DNA from: Lytechinus variegatus
Taxonomy: Eukaryota; Echinodermata; Echinoidea; Temnopleuroida; Toxopneustidae
Reading direction: 5' to 3'
Assembly (NCBI RefSeq): GCF_018143015.1
Contig: NC_054740.1
Coordinates: 45,315,422 to 45,379,421, forward strand
DNA: 64,000 nt
Made by a program: the position numbers and the translations under genes. The first letter of the stretch is position 1; each line of letters opens with the position of its first letter. Positions 44,085-56,574 of this stretch are shown here, one piece after another. Below the pieces are notes generated by a model. That model ran no database searches and had not been told where the DNA came from. It worked only from the letters and a program-made list of their open reading frames with translations.

Positions 44085-46060
44085 ATTGTTTATTTCAAAA
44101 TATTCTTTATATCAATTCTGTAACAAACTTCTTAAAATCACTTTTATTACGTTTATCAAAAGAAAACCATCTTGCGACTTGCGCTCGCATTAATAGTTAG
44201 AAATATATCAACTCATGAATCTATTCATAATTTCAAAAGTGCTTAAAGCATCCAGTTGTCTTGCCTCATAATAACTATCAACAAATTTCACTCAGTCATA
44301 AGGCTTATTACATTTTCATTCATAAAATGTACATGAATGTCTAATAACTAAATTGTCCCCTCTTCAGAAAGGAATATCGACGCTTCGCGCTTAGGAAGAG
44401 GAAAAGGAAGATAGTCATCATTTTCATAATGATGACCAAAATAATGTTCTTACGGCTAGACCGTCCTAGGTTTAAATAAAGATAGAGATGTCAGCTCGCG
44501 TTCCGCACTTGCTCCATTAACAATGATTAAGGGCTCTATTCACATACATTTAACAATTTGCAATTTCCCTACACAGTGCTTTAGATTCACTCTTTTCATA
44601 CTGGAATATCAAATATTTTCCGCTCGCACTTTGGGCTTACAATATTTATTTTTATGGGGAAAAAATAAAATGTATGCAGAATTACCAGATGCTTTCTAAC
44701 TCTAAAACACGCGCACACTAATGTCTTGTTATTTGAGTTACGCAGCTTCATTATTTATTCAAAACGTGCTAAGATAATATGCCGTTGGCGCTCGCATTAA
44801 TGTTTGAACATCCCTTCTCATGATTTAACAAACATGAAGAAAGCGTCCCATTTTTAGATCTGAAATCACAAATTTTTCGCGCTTGCATCAATAATTGTAT
44901 TTTTTAAACCTAATTTACCGTTTATTTCTAAAATTGCTTAGAATGTCAATCTTTTAGGTCACAATGTCAAAAAAATTTAACTACAAGTTGAAAGATGTAG
45001 CGTCTTATGACTAAGTGTAAATCGTCCTTCACAGCTCCTTTTTCGATCAAGCCAGAACCCATATTAAAATAATGTCTGCTTGCGCTTCGCGCTCACAGTA
45101 ATTATCTTTCTACATACGCATGTTCTTCAGGTTCGCAAACATTGCCCAATTATTATATTCAATTTTGAGAACAACAATCATGAAGGTCACAAAATGTTCA
45201 GCTCCTTAATCAAGTGCGGAGCTTTTTAAAGGGGAAGTTCACCCTGTAGAAAACTTTGTTTTAAAAATAGCAGAAAAAAATAGTAAACAAATATTGGTGA
45301 AGGTTTGAGGAAAATCCGTTAAAGAGTAAGAAAGTTATTAGAGTTCAAAATTTTGGATTTGTGACGTCATAAACGAGCAGCTGCCCCTGATGACTTAATT
45401 TTGTTTTCTTTTCATGATCGGGTGTGAAATGATATGTCTATTGATATACAAAAGTTACAGTGAAAACCATTTTCAATTTTCTGAGGAAATGACATTACAT
45501 TGATTTTTTAACGAATGCTGCTCGCATATGACGTCACTAATCAAATTATTGAAATTCTAATAACTTTTTAATTATTAATTTTGATGAATTTTCCTCAAAC
45601 CTTCGGCAATATGTTTCATGATTTTTTCTGCTATTTTTACAATAAACTTTTTGTCAGGGTTAACTTCCCCTTTAAACCTAGGATCTGGACGGTCTAGCCG
45701 TAAGGACATTTGGTCATCATGAAAATGATGACTATCTTTCTTTTCCTCTTCCTAAGCGCGAAGTGTCGATATTGCTTTCTGAAGAGGCGACAATTTAGTT
45801 ATTAGACATTCATGTACATTTCATGAATGAAAATGTAATAAGCCTTATGATTGAGTGAAATGTGTTGATAGTTATTATGAGGCAAGACAACTAGATGCTT
45901 TAAGCACTTTTGAATTATGAACAGATTCATGAGTTGATATATTTCTAACTATTAATGTGAGCGCAAGTCGCGAGATGATTTTCTTTTGATAAACGTAATA
46001 AAAGTGATTTTAAGAAGTTTGTTACAGAATTGATATAAAGTATATTTTGAAATAAACTAA
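44085..46060. repeat. 2-kb inverted-repeat element with GCGC motifs and a nested MITE
   Basis: The arms 44,085-44,490 and 45,665-46,055 pair well (AATATTCTTTATATCAATTC; CGCTTCGCGCTTAGGAAG; TACGGCTAGACCGTCC). The inside has GCTCGCATTAAT-type motifs and the TTAA MITE. Its outer limits touch the left arm of the large inverted duplication at 44,068 and the CGAAGTGACGG cluster at 46,075. Confidence 0.75.
45230..45671. mobile_element. 442-bp TTAA-type MITE
   Basis: AGGGGAAGTTCACCCTG opens and CAGGGTTAACTTCCCCT closes, with TTAA on both sides (45,226-45,229 and 45,672-45,675). The two halves are imperfect inverse copies (TTTTAAAAATAGCAGAAAAA against TTTTTTCTGCTATTTTTAC). TTAA with AGGG(G/A).AGTTCACC ends is known from Kolobok/piggyBac-class MITEs. 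Confidence 0.85.
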
Positions 46061-46074
46061 GACAATTCGTCCCT

Positions 46075-46434
46075 GTTTTCACGAAGTGACGGATGTGCGC
46101 GCAACTTTTTAAAAGCCAGTTTTGAGTAAATCGCTTGCAAAGGTTTAGACCTCAATCTCAACCTCTTTAATGTATGCAGGGTGAATAAATATCATATTTT
46201 CGTAGAGAGCATATTCTAGACAATCTTCGATTCCAATCATTTGCATTTTCCTTTAGTATTTACGAAGATAATGAGCTATAAACAGAACCATATTTTCGTG
46301 AAAAAAAATATTACGGGACACGCTTAGATTTATTTTCACGAAGTGACGGATAGTGCTCCGCGCGCATAACCGTCACTTCGTGAAAACCCGAAATTCAAGG
46401 ACGCGCTTCAATTTTGTTTTTACGAAGTGACGGG
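46075..46434. repeat. Left cluster of GTTTTCACGAAGTGACGG motifs
   Basis: Copies at 46,075, 46,333, 46,370 (inverse; 46,333-46,387 forms a hairpin) and 46,417. Four more copies lie at 58,573-58,840, mostly in inverse orientation. Each motif contains the short palindromic core TCACGAAGTGA. The clusters may be subterminal repeats of a ~12.8-kb element spanning 46,075-58,840. Confidence 0.7.
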
Positions 46435-46439
46435 AAGAG

Positions 46440-49300
46440 GTTCCGCCTTAGTCCCACGTATAGCCTAGTGGATGCAATTCCATACTTATGTTTTAGATAT
46501 ACACAAACTCTTTATTTCCTATTGCAAACAAAATTAATCCTAAATGTGAGATTAATAGGGCCTGCAGCTTCCGCTAATAAGTACAAAAATTACTTCTAAT
46601 ACTGTTTTTTTTTTCACGTAATAAAAGGGAAGCCCAATAGACACACGTTTTAAATTCTTAGGCCTATTTCATTTCAATATCATATTCATTTTTGATAGAT
46701 GAACAATGAAATTCGAAAGCTTTGTATAACAGGTCATGAAAAATGTGACTACAATGTAGTCGAATTGTCTTTTGTTCTTGTTAATTTATAAAGAGTTTAA
46801 TTATATACCCTTTGTGTGCTCCGTTTGGAAATTGAAAATTCAACATTATAAACTTTTGTTAGTCTATTAACCTCCCTACCCCCTTCATAAAATGAAATCC
46901 CGATTGATCAATGTCTCTTAAATGTTGTGTATTAATTCTTTGTTAAGGCCGAGTTAGTAATTCAGCATTATTCTTTGAGACTAATACCTCGAAAATTGTA
47001 GTCAACTAAATGTGGACCTAACTTGTCAAAGGCAACAAGAATTGGTAAATTATGACTAATTGCTACCCCCCCCAAAAAAAAAATAAGAATTTGTCAAAAT
47101 AAAGCGAACAAATTTCGAGTTACATATCACTCTCGCCCCCCCCCCCCCTCATTCTCTCTCTACTCCATTTTTCCTTTATCACAATAGTCATGTATTCTCT
47201 CCTGAAAATCCTATTAAAATATCTTTTCATGCAAAATGAGAGTTATGTCATAGATCATTGAAAATACTAACGATATAAAATAAATTCTTCAAAGTTAGCA
47301 ATGTAAATAAATTTAGAAGAACACTTTTAATTCTATAACATATAAAATCATAGCAGCAAGTGACAAATAGAAAATTAAAATGTAACATTTTTTTTCACAT
47401 CAATCATTTCGATAACATGATAAAGGTGTGCTTAATAAATTCATTAAAGTATCATCTCCATACAATGTTAACAATGGAAATATATTTTTGACAAAATTTT
47501 AAATTCAATAATATATAGGACCATAATCGCTAGTGACAAACACATCAACATTCATAATTATTAAAATTAATTTAATATTGCACTGTGAAAGGTATAGGAA
47601 ATGAACCATCAGGTACACATTGTCAGAATTTTGTCATTTTATACATTTCATAAAACTTTAATATACCGTTATGCAACAATGTATTTATTTGTATATCATA
47701 CCTTGCTAAACACAATCAGTATAATCCTAGTCTGGGAATGCCACATTTAGAAATACAGAATTGCTATCATGTACCAAATTCTACATTCAAAACATTCCAA
47801 TGACAAATTAATAAACTTTCAATTACAAGATTACTGGAAAATAATTAATGCTAGTGGTGCAGGAAAGTTGTATTCTCTAATGTATATTTGTATTAACATA
47901 CACATATACAAGTATAATGGCCTATTTCTTTTCCATCAAAATAAAAGTAACATAGTCAACATTACTTATTACATTCACTACTCTTTGGAATTTTTTAATG
48001 AAAAGAATGTCATAATTAAATCAATTGCCTTGAGAGTTATTTCATGTTTTTACACACTGTCAAGGACTAAAAAGTCCAATAGTACAAAAAGCTTATCTTT
48101 ACCGAAGGAAACATGCAAACATTTGAATAAACAATTATAAACTATGATGGTCAAAGAAAGAAATATAATTTTAAATCAATAATTTAACGTCATATCAAAC
48201 AGGATAATTTTTTAAACAAATTTATAATCAAAATTTCAAACAGCGACAAAAGCAAAAAAAAAAATGCAAGGATAAAAAATACGAATGACTAAGTAGATTT
48301 GTATTTTTTCCATCATTCTCAAGTCATTGGCTAAATAACATTCATCAATACATTTTCCAATCAAACACTTGTTTTTTAATTGCAAATTATTGTCAGAGTC
48401 CAAAACAGGAACATATATTAAAATACACCTTAGTTTCTTCCAAATCTGAAAACTTAAAAAAAATCGTCTTCATGGTTTTAGAAAATAACATCTTTGATCT
48501 AGTGCGATTAAAAAAAAGAGTAAAATTCTTACTACAAATAGACAGAAAAACATGTGCTGCAGTGTATCTTTAACCTCCAGCTAAACATAATCATGTATTA
48601 TTTCTTTCGTGAATAACAAAATCTAACAGTTGGATTTTCTGGAATAAAATTAGGACACATCAACTGCATGAACCAGGTGTGTGAGCGATGACAAATAAAG
48701 ACCTGAAAATTCTGTAAAGAGTTGGGGGATTAAACTGAATGAGCTCTCAAATTATTGTACAGAAATGGGGGATATCAGGCTTAAAATAAAAAGCAAAAAA
48801 ATAACTAAAATCAGCTTAAGAATTCTCACACCCATGATAAACCAATAAAACATTACCTCATGGAAGAGGGGGGGGGGGGTGTCTGTATTAATACATTTGG
48901 CTTTTGAAAATGAATTTACAAAAACCTAATATGATTTTCACCCTTACATCCTTACTAGTAATATATCATGCAGCTATCGAGTATCACAATGCATGTCAGT
49001 CTAAATTGTATGATTGTTAACACAATTATTATTATTAACACAATTCATTTAAGCACAATACAGCTAATAACATTCAGTTTTATTTTAAATGTAGAAATAT
49101 GCAGTATTTCTGTTTTTAGATAGCACCAAGCAAAATGAAAACGTGCGAATCAAATGAATGAAAAAGGGTAATTATTCTGCATCCATATGTGGACGGTGTG
49201 TATAAGCAATTTTAACATGTAAGTATAGAAGATAAGTGACTATTCTGAACTTTATATTTGACTGTATATATAAAATACTTTTAAAGGAGTTCATAATCAT
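46440..49300. other. AT-rich region without recognised genes
   Basis: C-runs at 47,070 and 47,136-47,149. A 123-codon frame at 47,769-48,140 is AT-driven, lacks any motif and is not accepted. G-run at 48,868-48,879. It may be flank or the body of the element bounded by the CGAAGTGACGG clusters. Confidence 0.4.
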
Positions 49301-49309
49301 ACACACAGA

Positions 49310-49900
49310 GAAATGTTTACATAAAAAATGTAAAAAGTGATGTAAAATAGGAACTCCATAACTTCTGTGTAATTTCTACCTAACAGTAAATTTCACAAAT
49401 ATTATGTAAATCATTATGTAAACTACAAAACCCAATTTATTATGTAAATATTACCTAATTAAAATGTTTTACAGAAATTATGTAAAAAGTGATGTTAAAT
49501 AGGAACTCCATAACTTTTATGTAATATTTACCTAAAAGCAAATTTCACAAATATTATGTAAATCATTATGTAAACTACAAAACCAAATTTATTGTGTAAA
49601 TATTACCTAAATTGAATGTTTTACAGAAATTATGTAAAAAGTGATGTTAAATAGGAACTTCATAACTTTTATGTAATATTTACCTAAAAGCAAATTTCAC
49701 AAATATTATGTAAATCATTATGTAAACTACAAAATCCAATTTATTGTGTAAATATTACTTAACTTGAATGTTTTACAGAAATTATGTAAAAAGTAATGTT
49801 AAATAGGAACTTCATAACTTTTATGTAATATTTACCTAAAAGTAAATTTCACAATTATTCAAATCATTATGTAAACTACAAAACCCAATTAATTCATTTT
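49310..49900. repeat. ~156-bp tandem repeat, left arm
   Basis: Four units with TTTTACAGAAATTATGTAAA, AAATAGGAACTCCATAAC, TTTTATGTAATATTTACC and ATTATGTAAATCATTATG. Confidence 0.9.
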
Positions 49901-51949
49901 CTATTTTCAAAACCAACCTACATACCTGAGGCCTAAAATATTATAGTTTACATTGTAAATTACCATGCAAAAAATCATAACCATTGTGACATAAAATGAT
50001 ACAGGTGTAATAAGTATAGTTAAACTGCCTTTGAAAAAAACTCTAATTGTGTCAAGATATTTCCCAAATAATTTTAGCTAAATTAGTGTATTACTACCTT
50101 CCAAATGTAGACGGGAGGGGCAACATTTGACTATGTGAACATGCATAGAAAATTAAAATGCATAAATAAGTCAAATATTTGACAAAGAAACCATGTACAT
50201 GATTTGGTGTTTATTTTAAGAAATAACATCCCTTGACAATAAAACATCAGATAGAAAAGAAATTAAGTTCTTAAAATTAATTAACCAACTTGCATTGAAC
50301 TTTTTTTAAGGTAAAATAATAAAGCTGCAATATGTTCATTACAACCTCTCTACAAAGAAATCTGGAATTTTCTGTGACATGCCATGACTTACATCTGAAA
50401 TAAGCATAAATCAAATCTAATCACTATATCAGACATATTTATAAAGAAAATGGGCCTTTGCTCTCTCGGTGTCATATTTCAAGACATACCTCCCCATCAC
50501 CAGGGGGGGGGGGTAGAAGACCAAAAACTCTTTCTTGTAAGCTTTTGTTTACAATAGACACATGTGACCACCAGATAAAGACTTCTCAGATATTTGTGCC
50601 ACCTATACGGTATTCTGTATTTCTATCAATTATGCAAAATTCTTGTAATGGCTTAGTACACAGTATCCAATGTAAATCTGGGGCTAGTACTTTCTCTTGT
50701 AATCAATATCACATGATTCAATTGAAAAATTGAATATTTTCATTGAATGGTAAACTTTTACCTCCACATGTTTGTAAACAAATGTATGCCCTATCACATA
50801 CAACCCCGTTTTGTTTTTGTTTTTAAATTGGTTGCATGTTCGAAGCAACTTTCAGAAAAAATTATCTTAAAATAAAGTATTGTATTCTAAAATGATTTCA
50901 TTGTATTGGGGGTATTGCATATTTGAAAATTAAAATATATTCAGAAATGTCCCCTTTATTGAATACCCATACACACTGTTGATATCTTTTGAACCTCTGG
51001 TTTCCCTATGTCTTTATAAAATTATTGACAAAAGTGCTTTCACTCTTAACATTGGTATCAATTACATTTTAAGGCTATAGTCTCAATAGACAGAGATGGA
51101 TTCTTGGCATATCTTACCATTGTAGCCTGAACTGATGGCAATTTTAATCTATATAGGGAGCAATGTGTCATTGAATTATGTTTATGCTACACATAAAATG
51201 CAATCGGGTGTTCTCCCATTTTAATCTAAAAGACTTGACATGACCTCTTGAGAGGGATATCAACATTAAGCATTCTTACAGTTTATAGGAAACACTGAAA
51301 TATTAATAATTGAGTTCACAATTAATACTGGACAGTTTTTAACCTTTTTTTTGGGGGGGGGCAAAATGGGTGCGGAAAAATCTACCATTGTATCTTTCTG
51401 GCATCTTAATCAAATAAACAAGTCATTACAATAGAATATGACTATCAAATCTATAAAGGTTCCTCCATTGTAATTACTTCACACAGAGCTCTATAAAACT
51501 AGAAGGCCATGAACCATTTACTGGCATGTTACACCATATATATATAACACTTATTCAGTCTACACATGGTGATGGTAATAACAGTTCTCAATTACAACTA
51601 AGATCAAAAGAATAAAAAAAATGATATCAATGTAGTTTCCCCCTGTAATGTCTTCAAAGAAACATGCATTCTTGAACAACTTACATGTATGCTCTATAAA
51701 TGACAATGATCAAAATTGAGTTATAAAAAAGAAATAATGAATTTCTTAAGGCTGAACCTTTTAAAAAGCCTGTTGAAAAAAGGTGTACTAGTTCCTTTTG
51801 AATATAAACAATAAAACAAAAATATATACAAATAACAACTAAAGGTGTTTCCCTTTCTAAACAGTGATTGTTTAAAAGTCTTACAAGAGCCATGATTTCT
51901 TGGCAATAACACTCCAAGTTAACAGTAATTAAAATGCTTTGTAAATGAG
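49901..51949. other. 3' flank of the C2H2 gene
   Basis: No further exon identified. G-runs at 50,502-50,512 and 51,353-51,361. Several AATAAA-type words occur but no polyadenylation site can be chosen. Frames at 50,458-50,733 and 51,681-51,917 have no recognisable content. Confidence 0.4.
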
Positions 51950-52348
51950 CTAAAAAGCAGCTACAAGGTCTGATAGGCTTTCTTGAGAATCATATTCAGT
52001 GTCATTAACGATATCAGCATCTACATTTATTTCAACACGATTACAGTCATCATCACTTGATTCCCCATGACTGCTTACATTAGATAAGTCAGATATGTCA
52101 ATATGAGGAACTCTGTTAGCTTGGCACTGGTCATCAGCGTGAACTGTAGGGGGTTGCAAATGCCCTATGACATGTATGAGGTGCCTTTTGTATGATGATC
52201 CACGGCGCAAAATTTCCTTACATTCTACACAAACAAGTTTTGTGCAAGTAGATTTTAGTATACCATGGACTACTTTCAGGTGGCAAAATAGCCCAGAAAT
52301 TCCTCCAGGAATTTTAGAAAGACATTTGCAGCAGATGAAAGATGACAT
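51950..52348 (-). CDS. Small two-finger C2H2 zinc-finger protein
   Basis: 132 codons in one exon. An acceptor-like tract ending tttttctccag lies about 25 bases above the ATG, so a non-coding exon probably precedes it. Finger 1 has Cys6, Cys9, His23 and His28 (CCKCLSKIPGG..FCHLKVVH). Finger 2 has Cys40, Cys43, His56 and His59 or His63 (CVECKEILRRG..KRHLIHVIGH). From residue 85 on, the protein is acidic and serine-rich (SSHGESSDDDCN, NDTEYDSQESLSD). Nucleic-acid binding is inferred from the fingers alone. Splicing of SAM exon 2 (phase 0) to this acceptor would hit TAA at once, so I treat them as separate genes. It could continue into another exon near its 3' end. Confidence 0.55.
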   Translation of the reverse strand: MSSFICCKCLSKIPGGISGLFCHLKVVHGILKSTCTKLVCVECKEILRRGSSYKRHLIHVIGHLQPPTVHADDQCQANRVPHIDISDLSNVSSHGESSDDDCNRVEINVDADIVNDTEYDSQESLSDLVAAF

Positions 52349-53448
52349 GTTGATTATTTTTGGCAGCAGTTACTGGAGAAAAACAAAATGAATTATTAAA
52401 TAATCAAAACACATCCCTGGAGATACATACACTTTGGGATAAGGCAAGAATTATTTGAAAGCAATTTTGTCAGTTGAAAAATATAAATTCTGCATATGGA
52501 TAAACTTAACTGTTAAAAGTGATAATGAACTATTGTTATTTCTTTTTCAGAAATTTATTTTTCCCGTTTCCTGTTATTTATTAAAATCTTACTATATGTA
52601 TCATTTGTATTTTTTACAGTCATGAATCAAGTTTTCTTTTGTTGTCTTTATTTAATTCTTATTCATATTTTAATGTGTTTTTCTTTTGGTTTTATTTATT
52701 TTCTTAATATCAACAAGGTCTCATCATATCTTTCTAGGTTGAAACAGATTTTACTCTAAAATTCAAATTCAATAGTTCAGGAATATCAGCAAAGTTGTAA
52801 TCAAATGAAAAAAAATACAAACATGTACCTGGTAGGCAATGTTTCAAAATTACCCATCATATTACATATTTTTATTTAATATTTTGAATATCAATGATGA
52901 TTAAAGCCTGTGTATAGCTTTGGTAAAGGGTCAACAATGTGATTGATAATCAAATATAATTCGATATAAAAGTCTTACTGAAGCATAGAGACCGCTAGAT
53001 ATTTTTCCAACCACCTCTTCTGAGAAAATTTCAAATCTTCAAATTTTGGATATCAGCGCCTTCTCTCGGCGATGCTTGCTTTTAAATTTGAAAAAAAATT
53101 TCTTTCATCATTTATCTAATTTAAAGCTTAGATATCCTTAATAACAGACAAAGAATATATCCTGAAAGTTTCAACCCATTCCATGCTCTGAAATAGGTTT
53201 TAATTGAAAAACAAAAACATGCAGATATTTTATTTTTATTTGGGCACCCGATCAAATGAAATTTTCATGTAAATCGCAAAATTTATCCTGTAAAATACAT
53301 TTTCATTTCATATCCTCCACCTCATAACTGTAATAGGGCATATCCATTCATATTAGCTAGCAATGAATTGGAATAGTGTTAGGTGCATTTTGGTGGATTT
53401 ACCTAAACTATACACAGGCTTTACAACTAGAATACAAAATAGTTATAC

Positions 53449-54721
53449 CTGTACAGAGAATTTTTTGATGAATTTTAGCCTAGGTCCCATCTTTGGAATA
53501 AGCTCTTTAATTTCCTCGCTCTCCAACAGCCAGAAACTATCATCATCAATTCCATTTACTGTTTGTGGAGAAACAAATATTTGAAAAGAAATTAATAATA
53601 AGCTTAAATGTAAAGTATTTCACATTTATGATAAACAAGTGGATCCCCTCTGGCAGTTTCGCCTTGATCACATAATTCATTATTGCAGCAGTGCTGACTT
53701 TGAAAACAACTACATGTAAAACAGAGAGGAAAAAAGTACACATGCATGTGATGATTATAGCATGTTGACTTTGACCTGAGATCACATTTGTCCATTTGCT
53801 GATACTTGATTTATGTGAAAAGGATATAGGGCCTACTTGCAAAATATTCTTCAAAAATTAAAAATGTTATATTTGATTAAGAATAAGATTTCAGTGATGT
53901 CACCCCAACATGGACAAAGTTTGACCCTTAATGATCTTTGACCTAGATCATGTGACCTAACACTCATACAAGATTATCAGCAATACTTAATAACCTTTTA
54001 AGCCTCATGAAATATGCCCTTATACTTTTAAAGTAATGAACATTAAAAAAATGAGCATTTTCTAAGTATATTGACCCTGAATTACCTTTGACCTTAAACG
54101 TGTGACCTGGAAACTCATGCAGGATGATCAGTAATACTTGGTTACCACTATGTCCAAGTTCATGAATTAGGTCCATATATTGTTTAAGTTATAACATTTA
54201 AAAAAAATCAACATATTTTATGTTTATTGACCCCAAATGACCTAGGCCTAGATCTATAATCTAGATCTAGTAGAATCCTAGAATCAAACTGTATGAAGTG
54301 CATAAATGGTGATGGCTAATTTAGTTTTAGACATACCAATTTGTATTGACATTATTGGTTATCCGCCCAATTCTCCCCCCCCCCCCCCCCCCCGCCTGGG
54401 CATCAATGGCATGCGCCTATAGCCCTAGGCCCGAAAGCTGCCTGGCTCAGGAAAGGTTGGCGCTCGGTGCCGGCAGCGCAGGGCAGGTTGTCACGGGCGA
54501 ACGGTACGGTACCGTTAACTTCAATGACGTCGTAGGCCTAGGCTACAATCTACGAACAACGGTAGATTGTGACTCGGCCAATTGATTTTCAGCCATTCAA
54601 GTTTAACATTTATAAAGACCAAGGTAAAACGCTACAAAGAAAAAAAACGAAACTCACCTTCGAAAGTTTCAATGAGGACTTCATGGTCCCATTCTTTTAA
54701 TAAGATTTGCCAGGTCGCCAT
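53449..54721 (-). CDS. SAM-domain protein, first two coding exons
   Basis: Exon 1 (54,721-54,658) starts MATWQILLKEWDHEVLIETF and ends at donor GTGAGT. Exon 2 (53,558-53,449) follows acceptor ccacaaacag and continues NGIDDDSFWLLESEEIKELI then PKMGPRLKFIKKFSVQ before donor GTATAAC. Together the 58 residues form a complete SAM-type helical bundle with the family marks DIKELIP.(M/L)GPR.KF seen in SAMD3-like proteins (from memory). SAM domains mediate protein-protein or RNA binding. The rest of the protein is missing: no third exon was found to the left, so the gene may be truncated or its 3' part lies beyond intervening repeats. The 2,861-3,133 exon looks like a C-terminus of this family. Confidence 0.65.
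53870..54245. repeat. TGACCTTTGACC repeat units
   Basis: Two ~170-bp units (CCAACATGGACAAAGTTTGACC, GATCTTTGACCTAGATCATG, then TTACCTTTGACCTTAAACG). Same family as 10.7-11.46 and 15.77-16.44 kb. It lies in the intron between SAM exons 1 and 2. Confidence 0.8.
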
Positions 54722-54960
54722 TCTGATTCTGGTCAGTCACTCTTAACTTCAAGAGCTTGCGAGCGCTGGGTCTGGGTACCGGAACGTGGCGCTGGCCCCG
54801 GCCCCCCGCCGGCCGCCGGTAAACGGTAGCTAGCTCTCGTACGTATTGCACGTACGTGGCCACGCGCGCTGCGCTGTGTGGTCTCTGCACATGTACCGTC
54901 AGTACATGTGCTCAATCGCATGATGACCGTCGCCATTTTCAAACGGTAGAAAGAAATGTA
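54360..54960 (-). promoter_or_regulatory. CpG-rich putative promoter of the SAM-domain gene
   Basis: GC content and CpG density jump sharply here, with a C-run at 54,376-54,393. The SAM exon 1 ATG (54,721) sits inside, with GC-rich DNA up to ~54,930 as its likely 5' region. Several overlapping frames arise from this composition and are not genes. Confidence 0.4.
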
Positions 54961-55489
54961 AAAAGAAAATGTGAAACACCGGGGTAAAACATCGCGTTAC
55001 TTTTGTTTAGGGGGGGGGGGGTGGGAAAGCTAAAACCTTTTTCCCCTGTTGTTTTTATGATTTGATTAATAAGCACGCATAAATTTAGGGCCTATCCACC
55101 TTGATGCACCGTGAAGCATAATATAGCCTAAAATGTCAAGTGATTTACACATGGACTTACAACATTTTGCAATTTGATGATTTGACAACTGAAGTTCGTT
55201 GTGCTTAACGAAATTTAGATTACAGAATGCAAATATGTAATCCTTACAGAAGAATTAGGCCTTTCATAATTTTTTACATAATAGCCAAAAAATACAAAAA
55301 CTGAGAAGTGCATAAAGAAATATTACAAAAAATAAATGGGACCTTCTGCCAGTCTATGTTATGGCTCACTAATAGTTTATTGAAGTGGCTACACTGGCTG
55401 CCCCCAAAATAAATGTTATTATTCATTGATATTAGGCCTACATAATTAAATTTTATATAATTATGTGCAACGCTTAACCAAAAACCTTG
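54961..55489. other. Gene-free AT-rich spacer
   Basis: G-run at 55,010-55,021, otherwise featureless. Confidence 0.4.
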
Positions 55490-56554
55490 CAAAAGGAAGT
55501 TTAAATAATGAAATATTCAGTAAACATCAGAATTTTACATTTTGGCAAGGCATGAAGAATGTAATTCTTACCGTTATAACATAATGAAATTACATTGAAA
55601 CAACTAAAACATTTACAAAAGGAAGCATACTGAAATATACTTTAAAATTCTTTATTTTACAAGACATGTGAAATGTAATTTTTACAAATATTTCTTAAAT
55701 ATTACTTAATGAAATTGCATTGTAACATTTGTTACATATTTATTAAGCAAAACATTCACAAAAAGAAGTTTACATAATAGAATATTAAGTAAACGTTATG
55801 ATTTACATTTTACAAGACATGTGAAATGTAATTTTTACAATTTTTTCTAAATATTACCTATAATGAAATTACATTGTGACACTTGTTACATATTTTTTAA
55901 GCAAAACATTTACAAAAGGAAGTTTACATAATGAAATATTAAGTAAACTTTAAAATTTTACATTTTACAAGACATGTGAAATGTAATTTTTACAAATATG
56001 TCTTAAATATTACCTAATGAAATTACATTGTGACATTTGTTACATATTTTTTAAGCAAAACATTTACAAAAGGAAGTTTACATCATGAAATATTAAGTAA
56101 ACTTTAAAATTTTACATTTTACAAGACATGTGAAATGTAATTTTTACAAATATTTCTTAGATATTACCTAATGAAATTACATTGTGACAATTGTTGCATA
56201 TATTTTAAGCAAAACATTTACAAAAGGAAGTTTACATAATGAAATATTAAGTAAACATTATGATTTACATTTTACAAGACATGTGAAATGTAATTTTTAC
56301 AAATATTTCTTAAATATTACTTAATGAAATTGTATTGTAACACTTGTTACATATTTATTAAGCAAAACATTCGCAAAAGGAAGTTTACATAATGAAATAT
56401 TAAGTAAACATTAAAATTTTACATTTTACAAGACATGTGAAATGTAATTTTTACAAATACTTGTTAAATTTTACCTAATGAAATTAATTTGCAACGATTT
56501 TTACATATATTAAGCAAAATTTTACAAAAGAAAGTTTACATAATGAAATATTAA
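55490..56554. repeat. ~153-bp tandem repeat, right arm
   Basis: Seven units with AAAGGAAGTTTACATAATGA, AATATTAAGTAAAC, ACAAGACATGTGAAATGTAA and TACCTAATGAAATTACATTG. Confidence 0.9.
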
Positions 56555-56574
56555 GTAAACATTTCTCTGTGTGT

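Larger units (their letters stand above)
49301..56574. mobile_element. 7.3-kb repeat-bounded segment carrying a C2H2 and a SAM-domain gene
   Basis: ACACACAGAGAAATGTTTAC opens and its reverse complement closes (56,555-56,574). With one extra terminal T/A base, TCA repeats on both outer sides (49,297-49,299; 56,576-56,578), a weak 3-bp duplication candidate. The left arm has four ~156-bp tandem units (49,310-49,900) and the right arm seven ~153-bp units (55,490-56,560). Both are built of TTTACATAATGAAA-type words, but the two unit families are only loosely alike. Minus-strand genes at 51,950-52,348 and 53,449-54,721 lie between. That this is one transposable element is inference from the ends. 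Confidence 0.55.

Noticed and set aside
47769..48140. 123-codon open frame
   Set aside because: AT-rich composition, no motif, no splice or start context, no neighbour logic.
52349..53448. Splicing of SAM exon 2 into the C2H2 exon
   Set aside because: The acceptor before the C2H2 start exists, but in the phase given by exon 2 the first codon would be TAA.
54681..54942. Two 69-codon minus-strand frames around the SAM exon 1
   Set aside because: Both arise from the GC-rich promoter and exon 1 in the wrong frames. The frame MATWQILLKEW with a proper donor is the supported one.
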